Shown: one piece after another, positions 7,814 through 16,339 of the stretch
Position numbering within the stretch: the stretch's first letter is position 1
Layout: the number at the start of each line of letters is the position of its first letter
Assembly (NCBI GenBank): GCA_947624215.1
Contig: CANQJJ010000001.1
Location: forward strand, 1-64,000
Length of the DNA stretch: 64,000 nucleotides
Source: an uncultured Clostridia bacterium
GTDB taxonomy: Bacteria; Bacillota; Clostridia; Christensenellales; Borkfalkiaceae
Direction: 5' to 3'
Translations under genes and position numbers: made by a program
The notes under the pieces: generated by a model
What the model saw: only the letters and a program-made list of their open reading frames with translations
The model's database searches: none
Told to the model about the DNA's origin: nothing

Positions 7814-8659
7814 ATGCAACAATTCTATAAATTTCACGGGATCGGCAACGACTATATCTACTTCGACTGTTTCGGTTGGGCGCCCAAGCGTCCCGCCGTG
7901 CTCGCGCGCAAACTGTGCGACCGCCACTTCTCCATCGGGGGAGACGGCGTCGTGCTCATCCTGCCGAGCAAAGTCGCAGATGCAAAAATGCGCATGTATA
8001 ACGCGGACGGCAGCGAGGGGCTGATGTGCGGGAACGCCATCCGTTGCGTTGCCAAATATCTCTATGACTTCAAGGGCCTCCGCAAGCGCGATTTTACCAT
8101 CGAGACGGCGTCGGGCGTCCATGCGGTGCACATCGTCTCGCGAAGCTGGGACAAAGAGCACGCCCGTCTTTTCACCGTCGACATGGGCAAGCCCCTGTTT
8201 GCGCCCATCCGCGTCCCCGCAAACATCGACTGCTGGGAGATCATCGACCACCCGCTCACCGTGGGGGATACGACGTATGCGGTGACCTGTCTTTCGATGG
8301 GCAATCCGCACTGCGTCGTCTTCACGGACGACTTGGACGCGCTCGACCTCGGGACTGTCGGCCCGCTCTTTGAAAAACACCCCGTCTTCCCCGAGGGCGT
8401 CAACACGGAATTCGTGCGCGCCATTGGTCCCTGCGAGCTCTCCATGCGCGTCTGGGAGCGGGGGAGCGGCGAGACGCTTGCCTGCGGAACAGGTGCGTGC
8501 GCGGCGGCCGTGGCGGCAGTGCGCAGGGGGATCTGCAAGAAGAATGAGGAGATCACCGTGCACCTGAAGGGGGGAGACCTCCGCGTTCTCTACACGGGCA
8601 GGACTGTCTTTCTGCTGGGCCCCGCCGAGTTTGCCTTCTCGGGCAGCGTGGAGATCTGA
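7814..8659 (+). CDS. dapF: Diaminopimelate epimerase
   Basis: This 281 aa PLP-independent racemase converts LL- to meso-diaminopimelate for lysine and peptidoglycan. It opens [15 protein letters not shown]. Both catalytic cysteines are in place: Cys72 in LMCGNAIRC and Cys224 in LACGTGAC. The RBS AAAGGAG precedes the ATG. dapL, which supplies its LL-DAP substrate, lies two genes downstream, so the last two steps to meso-DAP are encoded together around pyrG. Confidence 0.96.
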   Translation: MQQFYKFHGIGNDYIYFDCFGWAPKRPAVLARKLCDRHFSIGGDGVVLILPSKVADAKMRMYNADGSEGLMCGNAIRCVAKYLYDFKGLRKRDFTIETASGVHAVHIVSRSWDKEHARLFTVDMGKPLFAPIRVPANIDCWEIIDHPLTVGDTTYAVTCLSMGNPHCVVFTDDLDALDLGTVGPLFEKHPVFPEGVNTEFVRAIGPCELSMRVWERGSGETLACGTGACAAAVAAVRRGICKKNEEITVHLKGGDLRVLYTGRTVFLLGPAEFAFSGSVEI

Positions 8660-8672
8660 GCCGGGAAAGACT

Positions 8673-10277
8673 ATGACGAAATATATCTTTGTGACGGGAG
8701 GGGTCGTCTCGGGGCTCGGCAAGGGCATCACGGCCGCCTCGCTCGGGCGCCTTCTCAAAATGCGTGGCTATAAGATCGCCTCGCAGAAATTGGACCCCTA
8801 CATCAATATCGACCCCGGCACCATGAATCCCTTCCAGCACGGGGAGGTATTCGTGACGGAGGACGGCGCGGAGACCGACCTCGACCTCGGCCACTATGAG
8901 CGCTTCATCGACGAGGACCTCAATAAGTTCTCCAACCTGACGACGGGGAAGGTGTATTGGAACGTCCTCAACAAGGAGCGCAACGGCGCCTACAACGGGC
9001 AGACGGTGCAGGTCATCCCGCACGTCACCAACGAGATCAAGTCCTTCATTTATCGCGTGGGGGAGGCCTCGGGCGCGGATATCGTCATCACGGAGATCGG
9101 CGGGACGACGGGCGACATCGAGAGCCAGCCCTTCCTCGAGGCCATCCGGCAGGTCGCGCGCGAAGTCGGCAGAGACAACTGCTGTTTCATCCACGTCACC
9201 CTCGTGCCGTACATCTCGGGCTCCTGCGAGTTCAAGAGCAAACCCACCCAACACTCCGTCAAGGAGTTGCAGGGGATGGGCATTTTCCCGGACATCATCG
9301 TGGCGCGCGTAGATGCGCCCATGCCCGATTCCATCCGCGAGAAGATCGCCATGTTCTGCAACGTCGCCCCCGAGTGCTGTATCGAAAATCTCACGGTGCC
9401 CGTCCTCTACGAGGCGCCCATGATGCTCGAAAAGAGCAATTTCTCCACGATCGTCTGCAAAATTCTGCACCTTTCCCCCAACGAGATCGATCTCCGCGAG
9501 TGGGAAGAGATGCTTGCCCGCATCCACAGGCGCAGTAAAAAAGTCAGGATCGCCCTCTGCGGAAAATATGTAGATCTGCACGACGCCTATCTCTCCGTTG
9601 CGGAGGCCTTGGCGCACGGCGGCTACGAGACGGACGCCAACGTGGAGATCGAGTGGGTGGATTCGGAAAAGCTCACGGAGGGGAACATCGCCGCGCGGCT
9701 CGAAGAAGTCGACGGCATCCTCATCCCGGGAGGGTTCGGCCCCCGCGGGGTGGAGGGGAAGATCCTCGCCTGCAAATTTGCCCGTGAGAACAACATTCCC
9801 TATCTCGGCATCTGCCTCGGCATGCAGGTGGCCGTCATCGAGTTCGCCCGCAACGTGCTCGGCCTTTCAGACGCCAACTCCTCGGAATTCTTCCCCGAGG
9901 GCAAGCACTCCGTCATCGACCTCATGCCCGACCAATACGGCGTGCGCATGGGGGGGACGATGCGGCTGGGGGCCTATCCCTGCAAGGTGACCGGGCGGCG
10001 GCTCTATGAGGCCTACGGAAAAGAGTATGTCTCGGAGCGCCACCGCCACCGCTATGAATTCAACAACGACTACCGCGAGGCCTTCGAGCGGGCGGGGATG
10101 GCCATTGCGGGCACTTCCCCCGACGGCACTCTCTGCGAGGCGGTGGAGATCGACCGCAACGATTTCTTTGTGGGCGTGCAGTTCCATCCCGAATTCAAGT
10201 CTCGCCCCAACAGCGCGCACCCGCTCTTCCGCGAATTTATCCGCGCCGCCGTCTATTATCACGAAGAAAGAGCTTGA
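8673..10277 (+). CDS. pyrG: CTP synthase
   Basis: This 534 aa, two-domain enzyme aminates UTP to CTP. The synthetase domain starts [20 protein letters not shown]. The glutaminase domain has [10 protein letters not shown] (nucleophile Cys) and VQFHPEFKS (His/Glu). The length is normal. The start at 8673 matches the family N-terminus and has a weak GGGAAAG RBS. It lies 13 nt after dapF, and dapL follows. Confidence 0.96.
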   Translation: MTKYIFVTGGVVSGLGKGITAASLGRLLKMRGYKIASQKLDPYINIDPGTMNPFQHGEVFVTEDGAETDLDLGHYERFIDEDLNKFSNLTTGKVYWNVLNKERNGAYNGQTVQVIPHVTNEIKSFIYRVGEASGADIVITEIGGTTGDIESQPFLEAIRQVAREVGRDNCCFIHVTLVPYISGSCEFKSKPTQHSVKELQGMGIFPDIIVARVDAPMPDSIREKIAMFCNVAPECCIENLTVPVLYEAPMMLEKSNFSTIVCKILHLSPNEIDLREWEEMLARIHRRSKKVRIALCGKYVDLHDAYLSVAEALAHGGYETDANVEIEWVDSEKLTEGNIAARLEEVDGILIPGGFGPRGVEGKILACKFARENNIPYLGICLGMQVAVIEFARNVLGLSDANSSEFFPEGKHSVIDLMPDQYGVRMGGTMRLGAYPCKVTGRRLYEAYGKEYVSERHRHRYEFNNDYREAFERAGMAIAGTSPDGTLCEAVEIDRNDFFVGVQFHPEFKSRPNSAHPLFREFIRAAVYYHEERA

Positions 10278-10292
10278 CCGCAGGTATTTCTC

Positions 10293-10322
10293 ATGGAGGA
10301 AAGGCATAACCTTTTTCCATGA
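10293..10322 (+). CDS. Possible 9-codon leader peptide before dapL
   Basis: ATG at 10293 opens a short frame MEERHNLFP ending in TGA at 10320-10322, overlapping the dapL ATG at 10319-10321 as ATGA. GGAGG at 10295-10299 lies inside it and is unusually far (about 20 nt) from the dapL start, so coupled reinitiation from the mini-ORF is conceivable. No RBS is evident for the peptide itself, and it may be chance. Confidence 0.25.
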   Translation: MEERHNLFP

Positions 10323-11509
10323 ACATCAATCGGAATTTTCTTGCTCTTTGTCCTTCTTACCTCTTCACGGAAGTGGGCGCGAGGATCGCGTCTTTCAGGG
10401 AGAAACACCCCGAAAGAGAGCTCATCAGGCTGTCCGTGGGAGACGTCACCCTTCCGCTGGCGCCCGCCGTCATACGGGCGATGCAGCGCGCCGTGCTCGA
10501 AATGGGAGACGCCGCCACCTTCAAGGGGTATTGCCCCGAGACGTGCTACGGCTATGAAGTGCTCACGGAGGCCATCCGTGCCCGCTATGCCCGCCGCGGC
10601 GTCAAGCTGTCTGCGGGAGAGATCTTCGTCTCGGACGGCGCCAAGAGCGACCTTTCGGGCATTCTCGACATCTTCTCCTGCGACAACACCGTGCTCGTGC
10701 CCGATCCCGTCTATCCCGTCTATGCGGATACCAACATCATGGCGGGACGGCGCATCGTGTATGCCGATGCCAACGGCGGGAACGGCTTCCTGCCCCTTCC
10801 CGACGAGAGGGTGCAGGCAGACATCATCTACATCTGTTCCCCCAACAATCCGACGGGGGCGGCGTATGGCTACGACGGCCTGAAAGCGTGGGTGGACTAC
10901 GCGCTCCGCCGCAATGCCGTCATCCTCTACGACGCGGCCTACGAGGCCTTCATCGACGGCGATCTGCCGCATTCCGTCTTCGAGGTGGAGGGGGCGCGCG
11001 GGTGTGCCATCGAGATCTGCTCGTTCTCCAAGACGGCGGGATTCACGGGTGTCAGGTGCGGCTATACCGTCATCCCGGATACCTTAGAGCGGGAGGGGGT
11101 CTCCCTTTCCGGGCTGTGGATCCGCAGGCAGTCCACCAAGTTCAACGGCGTGAGCTACATCACGCAGATGGGCGCGGCGGCGGCCTTCGGGGAAGAGGGG
11201 GAGCGGCAGACGGCTGAAAATATCGCTTACTATAAGCGCAACGCGGCGGCGATCGCTGCCCTGCTCGGTGCAAACGGCATTTGGTATACGGGGGGAAGAC
11301 ATTCCCCGTACATCTGGATGCGGTGCCCGGGCGGGATGAACAGTTTGCAGTTCTTCGGCGCACTCCTCGAAGGGGCGGGCGTCGCGGGGACTCCGGGCTA
11401 CGGCTTCGGGAAAAACGGCGAGGGCTATTTGCGCCTCACGGCCTTTGCCTCGGCGGAAGATACCGCCAAAGCGTGCACACGCATGGGAGATTTTTTGAAA
11501 CGCATATGA
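10319..11509 (+). CDS. dapL: LL-diaminopimelate aminotransferase (DapL-type)
   Basis: This 396 aa class I/II PLP aminotransferase has VSDGAKSDLSGI, the substrate-loop SPNNPTGAAYGYDGL, and the PLP lysine in SFSKTAGFTGVRCG, all hallmark DapL features. It converts tetrahydrodipicolinate directly to LL-DAP with glutamate as amino donor, bypassing the succinylase and acetylase routes. dapF, which uses the product, lies upstream. The proximal RBS is poor (see the leader peptide entry). The stop overlaps the malQ start. Confidence 0.93.
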   Translation: MNINRNFLALCPSYLFTEVGARIASFREKHPERELIRLSVGDVTLPLAPAVIRAMQRAVLEMGDAATFKGYCPETCYGYEVLTEAIRARYARRGVKLSAGEIFVSDGAKSDLSGILDIFSCDNTVLVPDPVYPVYADTNIMAGRRIVYADANGGNGFLPLPDERVQADIIYICSPNNPTGAAYGYDGLKAWVDYALRRNAVILYDAAYEAFIDGDLPHSVFEVEGARGCAIEICSFSKTAGFTGVRCGYTVIPDTLEREGVSLSGLWIRRQSTKFNGVSYITQMGAAAAFGEEGERQTAENIAYYKRNAAAIAALLGANGIWYTGGRHSPYIWMRCPGGMNSLQFFGALLEGAGVAGTPGYGFGKNGEGYLRLTAFASAEDTAKACTRMGDFLKRI

Positions 11510-12996
11510 TGAACCAACGTAAAGCAGGCATCCTACTACACATCTCATCGCTTCCGGGGAAATACGGCATCGGTACCCTCGGCAAGCAGGCCTATTCCTT
11601 TGCAAGGCGGCTCGCGCGGAGCGGGGTCAAAGTCTGGCAGATCCTGCCCCTCGTGCAGACGGGTTTCGGCGATTCGCCCTACCAATCCGTCGCGTGCAAT
11701 TCGGGCAATCCCTATTTCATCGACCCGGCCATCCTCCGCAGGGAAAAACTTCTCACGTCCGCCGAGCTCAAAGAGGCCGTGCGGGGCGCGGGGGAGCTCG
11801 ACTACGGGGACCTCTTCTCTGCCCGCTATGCCCTGCTCAGGAAGGCGTTTTCCCGCTTCCCCTTCGACAACGAGGGCTTCCGCTCCTTTGTCAAGGAGGG
11901 CGAATATGAGGAGTATGCGCTGTTCATGACGGCAAAGACCGTCTACGGCGGCTCGTTTGCGGATTGGGAGGAGCCGTTGAAGCGGCACACGGCGGAGGCC
12001 TGCGAGGCGCTCCGCACCGAGCATCACGAGGAATATCTCTTCTGGCAGTTCGTGCAATATGAATTCAGAAAGCAGTGGGACGCCCTGCATGCCTATTGCC
12101 GCAAGCTGGGGCTGAGTATCGTGGGAGATATCCCGCTCTATGTCGCCTACGACAGCGCGGACGTCTGGGCGCACCCTTCGCTCTTCAAATTGGACGGCGA
12201 ACTGCGGCCCGCCAAGGTCGCGGGGGTCCCGCCCGACTATTTCTCCGAGAAGGGGCAGCTCTGGGGCAATCCCGTCTATGATTGGGATGTGCACGGGCAG
12301 AGCGGCTTTGCATGGTGGACGGAGCGTCTCCGTGCCGCCCTCAGAACGTATGACTTCGTACGCATCGACCATTTCCGCGGGATCGACCGTTACTATGAGA
12401 TCGACGCCGCGGCGGAGGACGCACGGGGCGGCGGCTGGCAGGACGGCCCCGGGGAGCGGCTGTTCGAAGGGCTTGGGAAGGACAGGGAGCGCATCATCGC
12501 CGAGGACCTCGGCCTCATCGACGACGGCGTGCGCAGCCTTCTCGCGCGGACAGGCTTCCCCGGCATGAAAGTGCTCCTCTTCGCCTTCGACGGCAACGAG
12601 AACAACGACTATCTTCCCAAGAACATCCCCGCAAACAGCGTCGTCTATACGGGCACGCACGACAATGACACCGTGCGCGGCTACATCGACGGGCTGGCCC
12701 CCGAGGACTACATCCTCCTCCGTTCGAGGGTGGCGGCGGCGCTCGAAGGGGAGGGGATCGACATCAAACTCGGCGCGCAGGGAGAGGGGATGTGCGAGGC
12801 GTTTGTCCGTTTAGCGCTCTCGAGCAAGGCAAACCTCGCCGTCATCCCCATGCAGGACGTCCTCGGCTACGGCAACGAGGCCCGCATGAATACGCCCGGT
12901 ACCGAACGGAACAATTGGCAGTTCCGTCTGAAAAAGCAACCGTCCGGCCGCACCATGGCCCGGTTGAAGAAATTGATAAAAATTTATCGGAGGTAA
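11506..12996 (+). CDS. malQ: 4-alpha-glucanotransferase (amylomaltase, GH77)
   Basis: This 496 aa enzyme transfers alpha-1,4-glucan segments during maltodextrin or glycogen metabolism. GH77 signatures are RKAGILLHISSLPGKYGIG near the start, VRIDHFRGIDRYYE (nucleophile Asp), AEDLGLI (acid/base Glu) and YTGTHDNDT. The ATG at 11506 overlaps the dapL stop, so translation is coupled; a second ATG follows directly. No other maltodextrin gene is nearby, so its placement looks opportunistic. Confidence 0.95.
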   Translation: MMNQRKAGILLHISSLPGKYGIGTLGKQAYSFARRLARSGVKVWQILPLVQTGFGDSPYQSVACNSGNPYFIDPAILRREKLLTSAELKEAVRGAGELDYGDLFSARYALLRKAFSRFPFDNEGFRSFVKEGEYEEYALFMTAKTVYGGSFADWEEPLKRHTAEACEALRTEHHEEYLFWQFVQYEFRKQWDALHAYCRKLGLSIVGDIPLYVAYDSADVWAHPSLFKLDGELRPAKVAGVPPDYFSEKGQLWGNPVYDWDVHGQSGFAWWTERLRAALRTYDFVRIDHFRGIDRYYEIDAAAEDARGGGWQDGPGERLFEGLGKDRERIIAEDLGLIDDGVRSLLARTGFPGMKVLLFAFDGNENNDYLPKNIPANSVVYTGTHDNDTVRGYIDGLAPEDYILLRSRVAAALEGEGIDIKLGAQGEGMCEAFVRLALSSKANLAVIPMQDVLGYGNEARMNTPGTERNNWQFRLKKQPSGRTMARLKKLIKIYRR

Positions 12997-13000
12997 CTTT

Positions 13001-13507
13001 ATGGCAAAAAAGAATGGCTTCTGGTCCGAGTTCAAAGCGTTTATTGCGCGCGGGAACGTCCTCGATATGGCCGTCGGCATCATCATCGGCGGTGCGTTCA
13101 CGGCGATCATCACGGCGCTCGTCAACAACATCCTGACGCCGCTTCTTCAAATGATCCCCGGCATGGGGGATGACGGCTTCGGCGCACTGCAAGTCGTGCT
13201 CCGCGCTGCAACGCTCGACCAAGAGACGGGCGCAGTCCTCTCCGAGGCCGTCGTGCTCGATTTCGGCGTCGTCATCTCTGCGATCATCTCCTTCCTTTTG
13301 ACGGCATTCGTGCTCTTCCTCATCGTGCGCACGGTCAACCGTATCCACGCGAAGGCGGAAGAACTCAAAGCCAAGCAAGCGGCCGAAGAGGCGGCGGCAG
13401 AACCCGCACCCGCGCCTGCACCCGAGCCCGATCCCGTGCCCCCCGCACCCACAACGGAGGAATTGCTCGCCGAGATCCGCGATCTTCTGAAAGCAAAGAA
13501 CGAATAA
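13001..13507 (+). CDS. mscL: Large-conductance mechanosensitive channel
   Basis: This 168 aa membrane protein has TM1 (FKAFIARGNVLDMAVGIIIG) and TM2 (SAIISFLLTAFVLFLIV) flanking a periplasmic-side loop. It forms the pentameric emergency valve for hypo-osmotic shock. The C-terminal linker is unusually rich in Ala and Pro (about residues 127-148) before the conserved helix EELLAEIRDLL. The RBS GGAGG overlaps the malQ stop. Confidence 0.95.
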   Translation: MAKKNGFWSEFKAFIARGNVLDMAVGIIIGGAFTAIITALVNNILTPLLQMIPGMGDDGFGALQVVLRAATLDQETGAVLSEAVVLDFGVVISAIISFLLTAFVLFLIVRTVNRIHAKAEELKAKQAAEEAAAEPAPAPAPEPDPVPPAPTTEELLAEIRDLLKAKNE

Positions 13508-13531
13508 GATCTGATAGACCCATCGTATCTT

Positions 13532-13568
13532 CCTGCAAGCGGCGCGGCAAGGCCGCGCCGCTTGCAGG
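13532..13568. terminator. Perfect 17 bp hairpin without T-run, between mscL and pdxS
   Basis: CCTGCAAGCGGCGCGGC (13532-13548) pairs with its exact complement at 13552-13568 across a 3 nt loop. It is very stable but lacks a following T-run, so it may be an attenuator, an mRNA end-protecting structure or a weak terminator rather than a classical one. Confidence 0.6.
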
Positions 13569-13586
13569 GAAAAGAGGACAGAGATT

Positions 13587-14459
13587 ATGAATGAAAGGTT
13601 TGAACTCAACAAAAATTTAGCACAGATGCTGAAAGGCGGGGTCATCATGGACGTCACCACGCCCGAGCAGGCAAAGATCGCCGAAGAGGCGGGGGCCTGT
13701 GCGGTCATGGCGCTCGAGCGCATCCCCGCGGATATCCGTGCGGCAGGCGGCGTATCGAGAATGTCCGATCCCAAGATGATCAAGGGCATCCAGCAGGCCG
13801 TCTCCATCCCCGTCATGGCAAAGTGCCGCATCGGCCACATCGCCGAGGCGCAGATCTTGCAGGCGATCGACATCGACTATATCGACGAGAGCGAGGTGCT
13901 TTCCCCCGCAGACGACGTCTATCACATCGACAAGACCAAGTTTGCCGTCCCGTTCGTGTGCGGTGCGCGCGATCTCGGGGAAGCGCTCAGGCGGATCTCC
14001 GAGGGGGCTTCGATGATCCGTACGAAGGGCGAGCCGGGCACGGGAGACGTCGTGCAGGCCGTCCGCCATATGCGGCGCATGATGAGCGAGATCGCAAAGG
14101 TCGCGGCCATGCGGGAAGACGAACTCTACGAGGAGGCCAAGGCGCTCTGCGTGCCCTACGATCTGATCAGATCGGTGCATGACAACGGCAAACTGCCCGT
14201 CGTCAACTTTGCGGCGGGAGGAATTGCAACGCCCGCAGACGCGGCGCTCATGATGCAGCTCGGCGCCGAGGGCGTGTTCGTCGGGAGCGGCATCTTCAAG
14301 TCGGGAGATCCCGCCAAGCGTGCCCGTGCCATCGTGCAGGCCGTCACCAACTACGACGATCCCAAGCTGCTTGCCGAACTCTCGGAGGGGCTCGGGGAGG
14401 CCATGGTCGGCATCAACGAGCAAGAGATCAAACTTCTGATGGCGGAGCGCGGGAAATAA
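13587..14459 (+). CDS. pdxS: Pyridoxal 5'-phosphate synthase, PdxS subunit
   Basis: This 290 aa TIM-barrel subunit condenses ribose 5-phosphate, glyceraldehyde 3-phosphate and ammonia into PLP. The catalytic lysines are Lys79 (VMAKCRIGH) and Lys147 ([10 protein letters not shown]). The family start [20 protein letters not shown] is present. GAGGACAG provides the RBS. Its stop overlaps the pdxT start (TAATG), as expected for the 12+12 synthase complex. PLP is the cofactor for DapL upstream. Confidence 0.97.
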   Translation: MNERFELNKNLAQMLKGGVIMDVTTPEQAKIAEEAGACAVMALERIPADIRAAGGVSRMSDPKMIKGIQQAVSIPVMAKCRIGHIAEAQILQAIDIDYIDESEVLSPADDVYHIDKTKFAVPFVCGARDLGEALRRISEGASMIRTKGEPGTGDVVQAVRHMRRMMSEIAKVAAMREDELYEEAKALCVPYDLIRSVHDNGKLPVVNFAAGGIATPADAALMMQLGAEGVFVGSGIFKSGDPAKRARAIVQAVTNYDDPKLLAELSEGLGEAMVGINEQEIKLLMAERGK

Positions 14460-15022
14460 TGAAGATCGGTGTCTTGGCGCTTCAAGGGGCATTTGCCGAA
14501 CACGCAAAAACGCTCTCGGAGCTCGGCGCGGAGATCGTAGAGATCCGCCGCAAAACGCAATTTACCGACGCGCTCGACGGGCTCGTCCTTCCGGGCGGGG
14601 AATCCACCGTGCAGGGGAAACTCCTCAGGGAAGAGGGGCTCTTTGCGCCCGTCAAACAGGCGATCGGCGCGGGCATGCCCGTATTCGGCACCTGCGCGGG
14701 GATGATCCTGCTCGCAAAACGCATCGAGGAGAGCGAAACGGTGCACCTCGGAACGATGGATATCGCCGTGCGCCGCAATGCCTATGGGCGGCAGCTCGCC
14801 TCCTTCCGCACGAGGCTCTTAGTGGAGGGGGTGGGGGAGTACCCCGCCGTCTTCATCCGCGCGCCCTATGCCACGGAGCTGCTCTCTTCCGCGGCCCGGC
14901 CGCTTGCCGTGCACGAGGGCAAGATCGTCGCCGTTCGGCAGGCCAACATGCTCGCGGCGGCATTCCATCCCGAACTCACATCCGATCCGCGCATACACGC
15001 ATACTTTTTGGACATGCTCTGA
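14459..15022 (+). CDS. pdxT: Pyridoxal 5'-phosphate synthase, PdxT glutaminase
   Basis: This 187 aa class I glutamine amidotransferase feeds ammonia to PdxS. The triad is visible: Cys79 (GTCAGM), His171 and Glu173 (FHPEL). LPGGEST forms the oxyanion region. It is translationally coupled to pdxS and followed by a terminator at 15052. Confidence 0.96.
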   Translation: MKIGVLALQGAFAEHAKTLSELGAEIVEIRRKTQFTDALDGLVLPGGESTVQGKLLREEGLFAPVKQAIGAGMPVFGTCAGMILLAKRIEESETVHLGTMDIAVRRNAYGRQLASFRTRLLVEGVGEYPAVFIRAPYATELLSSAARPLAVHEGKIVAVRQANMLAAAFHPELTSDPRIHAYFLDML

Positions 15023-15051
15023 AAATAAGCCGCAAACGAACTGTAAACACG

Positions 15052-15078
15052 ATCCCGCCTCAGACGCGGGATTTATTT
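15052..15078 (+). terminator. Terminator after pdxT
   Basis: ATCCCGC (15052-15058) pairs with GCGGGAT (15066-15072), followed by TTATTTTAT. Confidence 0.8.
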
Positions 15079-15147
15079 TATGCGATCTTACGGGATGGCC
15101 GTGGGGACTGTCACATTTTCGCGGCACAGGCGATACAATGATATGGA

Positions 15148-15819
15148 ATGCGCATTTGTTTTGTGACGAGCGGAAGTCTCGACGACTTTACAAGAAAATT
15201 CGAAGGCGGGGCAGACCTCATCTGTTTCTCCTTTCAGGCGCTCGGCGAGGTGAGCTACGAGCGCGAACTGAAGGGGGAGACCAACCTTTTCGAAGACGTG
15301 GCCCTTCTCTCCAAGGAGGGGGATTGCGTAGCCGTGTGCGGGTGCTATACCGACGCCCGCAGCATCCGCAGAAAATCCGTCGTGGTGGCCGAAAAGGGGA
15401 AGATCCTCGGCGTCTCGGACATGGTCAACCGCATCGACGGAGGGCAATACCGTTGCGGTGCAGGGGTCAAGATCTTCGATACGGGCGTCGGTAAGATCGG
15501 CATCATCGTCGCCGAGGACCTCTATTTCCCCCGCGTTGCGGAGACGCTCTCCGTCTGCGGGGCAGAGCTTGCCGTCTGCATCTACGAACAGCTCGAGGGC
15601 AGTCTCGAACAGACGCTGATGCGCGCGCAGGCCTTCTCCTTCGGCGTTCCCATTTGCGTGTGTGCCTATGGCTACGCGCAGGCGGCGGACATCGGTGGAA
15701 AACTCCGCTTTGCGTCGCCGAAAAATCTCTGCATGTACGATTTTGAGCGCGAGCAGGAATATCATCTCGTGGAGACGCGCCAGCGCGGTTTCTACCGCAA
15801 GAAAAAGAATGGGTTCTGA
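15148..15819 (+). CDS. Nitrilase-fold (carbon-nitrogen hydrolase) protein lacking catalytic Lys and Cys
   Basis: This 223 aa protein aligns with the nitrilase superfamily: a Glu in ALGEVSY (Glu34), GKILGVSDMVN where the catalytic Lys is expected, and GIIVAEDLYFPRVAE where ICYD is expected. Lys is replaced by Met92 and the nucleophile Cys by Ala122, so hydrolysis by the usual Glu-Lys-Cys mechanism is impossible. It may be a regulatory or binding pseudoenzyme. A -10-like TACAAT at 15134-15139 is only 8 nt before the ATG and there is no RBS, so a nearly leaderless mRNA is likely; a good -35 is not evident. A terminator follows at 15857. Confidence 0.75.
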   Translation: MRICFVTSGSLDDFTRKFEGGADLICFSFQALGEVSYERELKGETNLFEDVALLSKEGDCVAVCGCYTDARSIRRKSVVVAEKGKILGVSDMVNRIDGGQYRCGAGVKIFDTGVGKIGIIVAEDLYFPRVAETLSVCGAELAVCIYEQLEGSLEQTLMRAQAFSFGVPICVCAYGYAQAADIGGKLRFASPKNLCMYDFEREQEYHLVETRQRGFYRKKKNGF

Positions 15820-15856
15820 TACTTGTTTTTTGCGTGCGAAAAGTCGACCGTCCTTT

Positions 15857-15880
15857 TTGAAAGTGCCCTTTCAATTTTCG
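15857..15880 (+). terminator. Terminator after nitrilase-fold gene
   Basis: TTGAAAG (15857-15863) pairs with CTTTCAA (15868-15874) over a 4 nt loop, followed by TTTTCGTTTT. Confidence 0.65.
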
Positions 15881-15897
15881 TTTTACCTTAAAAGGGG

Positions 15898-15926
15898 TTG
15901 ACTTTTGCAATTTTTCTTGTTAAAAT
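15898..15926 (+). promoter_or_regulatory. Sigma-A promoter of the orphan small RNA
   Basis: TTGACT (15898-15903), exactly 17 bp, and TAAAAT (15921-15926). The predicted start near 15933 falls 3 nt before the first base of a closed hairpin structure. Confidence 0.75.
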
Positions 15927-15932
15927 AGTTAT

Positions 15933-16003
15933 ACGAAACGCAAAGAAACCGTAAAGGTGGACATTGCGAGAGGGTAATGCCTCTTGTGGATGCGTTTCTT
16001 TTT
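15933..16003 (+). ncRNA. Orphan small RNA (about 70 nt), unknown family
   Basis: This is a compact transcript with its own promoter and intrinsic terminator. The outer 8 bp stem GAAACGCA / TGCGTTTC (about 15935-15942 with 15990-15997) is followed by a T-run. It encloses two hairpins: ACC-GTAAA-GGT and CGAGAGG-GTAATG-CCTCTTG (the latter with one G-U pair), giving a three-way junction. No ORF or downstream same-strand gene is attached, since the next gene has its own start-proximal promoter. I recognise no riboswitch, SRP or tmRNA signature. It could be a trans-acting sRNA. Confidence 0.6.
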
Positions 16004-16040
16004 TTGTATTCATTTTTTCGGGTTCCTCCTCGAAAATAGC

Positions 16041-16088
16041 AAATGGGGATAACGGTCAACGCTTCGGCTACCGCTAACCCCCATTTTT
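16041..16088. terminator. Long imperfect hairpin ending in T-run
   Basis: AAATGGGG (16041-16048) pairs with CCCCATTT (16079-16086). The inner pairs CGGT/ACCG and GC-TTCG-GC extend it to a tetraloop. It lies downstream of the minus-strand SGNH remnant and probably was its terminator. Confidence 0.55.
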
Positions 16089-16100
16089 GGATTGTTTGTT

Positions 16101-16300
16101 TTAGATCGCTTCCGCGGGCTTGTAGTTTTCCCGTATGAAGTCCGCTATGACAGGCGCAAATTTTTCTCGTATGAACTCCTGCGAGGGATGAAGTCCGTCA
16201 CCCGTATAACCGGGGGCGTTTTGCGTCTGATACATTTTGCCGTCGGAGTTTAAGAAATAGACGTTTGTTTCAAATACTTTTCTATGCCATTGTAAAACTT
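16101..16300 (-). pseudogene. Remnant of an SGNH/GDSL hydrolase (C-terminus only)
   Basis: Reading the minus strand, a frame ending at TAA 16101-16103 encodes NVYFLNSDGKMYQT, then GYTGDGLHPSQEFIREKF and an end in YKPAEAI. The DGLHPS block is the C-terminal Asp-His motif of SGNH/GDSL esterases, normally preceded by about 150-200 residues. No start codon or GDSL motif is present, and upstream the frame runs into the promoter of the HEPN-CBS gene. This is a decayed gene whose 5' part was lost or replaced. Confidence 0.6.
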
Positions 16301-16304
16301 TACG

Positions 16305-16333
16305 TTGCTTTTTTGCGTGAAGCGTGGTATACT
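16305..16333 (+). promoter_or_regulatory. Promoter giving a leaderless HEPN-CBS mRNA
   Basis: TTGCTT (16305-16310), 17 bp, TATACT (16328-16333), then 6 nt to ATG at 16340. No Shine-Dalgarno sequence is present. Confidence 0.75.
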
Positions 16334-16339
16334 TGGGCT

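Noticed and set aside
6497..8758. 753-codon minus-strand frame across purA-dapF
   Set aside because: Runs antisense through two well-defined enzymes; composition follows their codon structure, so it is a shadow.
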